Shown here piece by piece: positions 62,973 to 64,000 of a stretch of 64,000 nucleotides of DNA. The notes under the pieces are model-generated. The model made no database searches. It was not told the origin of the DNA and was given only the letters and a program-made list of their open reading frames with translations. Position 1 is the stretch's first letter. Every line of letters starts with the position of its first letter. The position numbers and the translations under genes were made by a program. This DNA comes from Serinus canaria (Eukaryota > Chordata > Aves > Passeriformes > Fringillidae): NCBI RefSeq assembly GCF_022539315.1, contig NC_066314.1:60063543-60127542 (forward strand). Reading direction: 5' to 3'.

Positions 62973-64000
62973 GTGAGGAAAGGAAGACAATGAGTTGAAA
63001 TAAAAATAGTAGCACACACAGTTTATTCATTTTGTTGCCACAAATAACAGCATTTAGGTGGTGTTATGAGGTCCGTTTGCTTGTTTGTTTTCTTCTTAAA
63101 GCCTGATTTTTAGAAAATGAGGGTTTTACAGTGAAATCTCTTCATGTTCTCCCTTCCTTCCAATGACTTCAGAGCCCAGTAGCCAAATTCAAGCCAATCA
63201 TACAAATGGGCTGTCTGCAGTGCTGTTGGGTTTGTGAGCATTGGCATCAGGGTAGAAACAGAAAAAACATATTTACACTTCACTGAGGCAAAGGCTGTGA
63301 CAAGTCAGACCTTCATCCCTCCCACCAGACAGTCAGCACATCTGTACCTCAGGGTGGGCAAAGGCCAGGCTGCCCAGGCAAACAGAATTAGGCATCCAAA
63401 ACCAAAGGAAAACAGATTGCTTTAGTTTCACAAATCCTTTAGTTTTCACAATGTAGAGTGGTTCCTTATCATTTTAAATTCTCCTGTTGTAACCTGTTTT
63501 ATCATTATAACAATTCCAGCAGTACAGTCCTTGCAATACAATAGTGTTTCTAAACCATCTAATCATAAATTCTCTTGTTATTTTGACCAGCTTTTCTTGG
63601 GGTCAGGGCCTGAATGCTGAGATAAATAATTGGTTTTCTGCAGGGTTTTTGACACAGCTCATAATTGGTTTTGGACCTGTTTGAAGGAGGGACTGGGAAA
63701 TTAACACAGCTTAATAGCAACGCTCCTGCACAATCAATTTAGTAAACTGAAAGCATTTTGGCTTGAGAACAGAAACATTTATTTGCTAAATAACTATGTA
63801 TGAAGAGGGCAATTATTTCCTAATTTTAGACTACTCAAGAATGGTGTTTTGTCATTAAAAGCAAGAGCCCAGCTTTTGACCAGGCAGTGAAGCAGCTCTG
63901 GCTCTGTACAGGGAGAGACAGAAACATTTACCTAAACACATTTCATTCTCTGTCCTCCCACCCTTTATTCTCACCTGTCCTGCAGTCCATAATATTTGAC
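62973..64000 (+). other. PKP2: PKP2 intron 2, 5' part (runs off window)
   Basis: This is intronic sequence after the donor at 62973. No acceptor followed by plakophilin-like coding sequence is seen before the window ends, so the large exon 3 lies further right. Nothing else is recognised in it. Confidence 0.85.

Noticed and set aside
1..64000. CRISPR arrays, bacterial operons, plasmid origins, tRNA or rRNA genes
   Set aside because: No regularly spaced repeats with unique spacers, no ribosome-binding sites or operon structure, and no cloverleaf or rRNA-like sequence was seen.

Overview
This is a vertebrate nuclear genome window, most likely from a bird and probably a songbird. The evidence is CR1-type LINE fragments (the dominant avian retrotransposon), several solo LTRs, few repeats overall, AT-rich intergenic DNA and a GC-rich CpG-island promoter. 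The species cannot be read from the sequence. There are no prokaryotic features. Apart from one split gene at the right end, I can support no protein-coding gene. The other open frames are short, unrelated to families I recognise, and no longer than chance allows.

The one gene is PKP2 (plakophilin 2) on the + strand. Coding exon 1 is 55757-55964 and ends at a GT donor. Intron 1 is about 6.9 kb. Coding exon 2 is 62860-62972, bounded by AG and GT, and the window ends in intron 2. The two exons join in frame (codon split 1/2) and encode the start of the plakophilin head domain. The promoter is a CpG island of about 1 kb with GC boxes, an E-box and two tandem repeats (an ACA-rich 18-mer array and a GGGCT/GTGCC array).

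Positions 1 to about 55.2 kb are intergenic DNA upstream of PKP2. In human this flank is the gene-poor interval towards SYT10, and the gene-free sequence here fits that. It holds three recognisable CR1 3' ends (4.4, 37.0 and 41.4 kb), two heavily decayed CR1-like stretches (8.0-9.0 kb antisense, 47.6-48.2 kb sense), and five LTRs. Three LTRs cluster at 23.8-27.1 kb. Two of these are an inverted pair of one family, and the third is a CpG-retaining LTR. Two of the three have perfect 6-bp target-site duplications, which indicates ERV2/ERVK-class integration. The other two LTRs lie at 35.3 and 51.8 kb. I found no gag, pol or env coding sequence. Long GAA and GAAA microsatellites, two cruciform-prone palindrome or hairpin clusters and a repeated octamer element are the other notable structures.

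The most useful leads are non-coding: an isolated CpG-rich block next to an LTR about 4 kb upstream of PKP2, an octamer/direct-repeat cluster at 10.36-10.41 kb, hairpins at 18.9 and 36.1 kb, and an unclassified dispersed repeat pair at 50.9 and 53.9 kb. I see no evidence of a new biological system.
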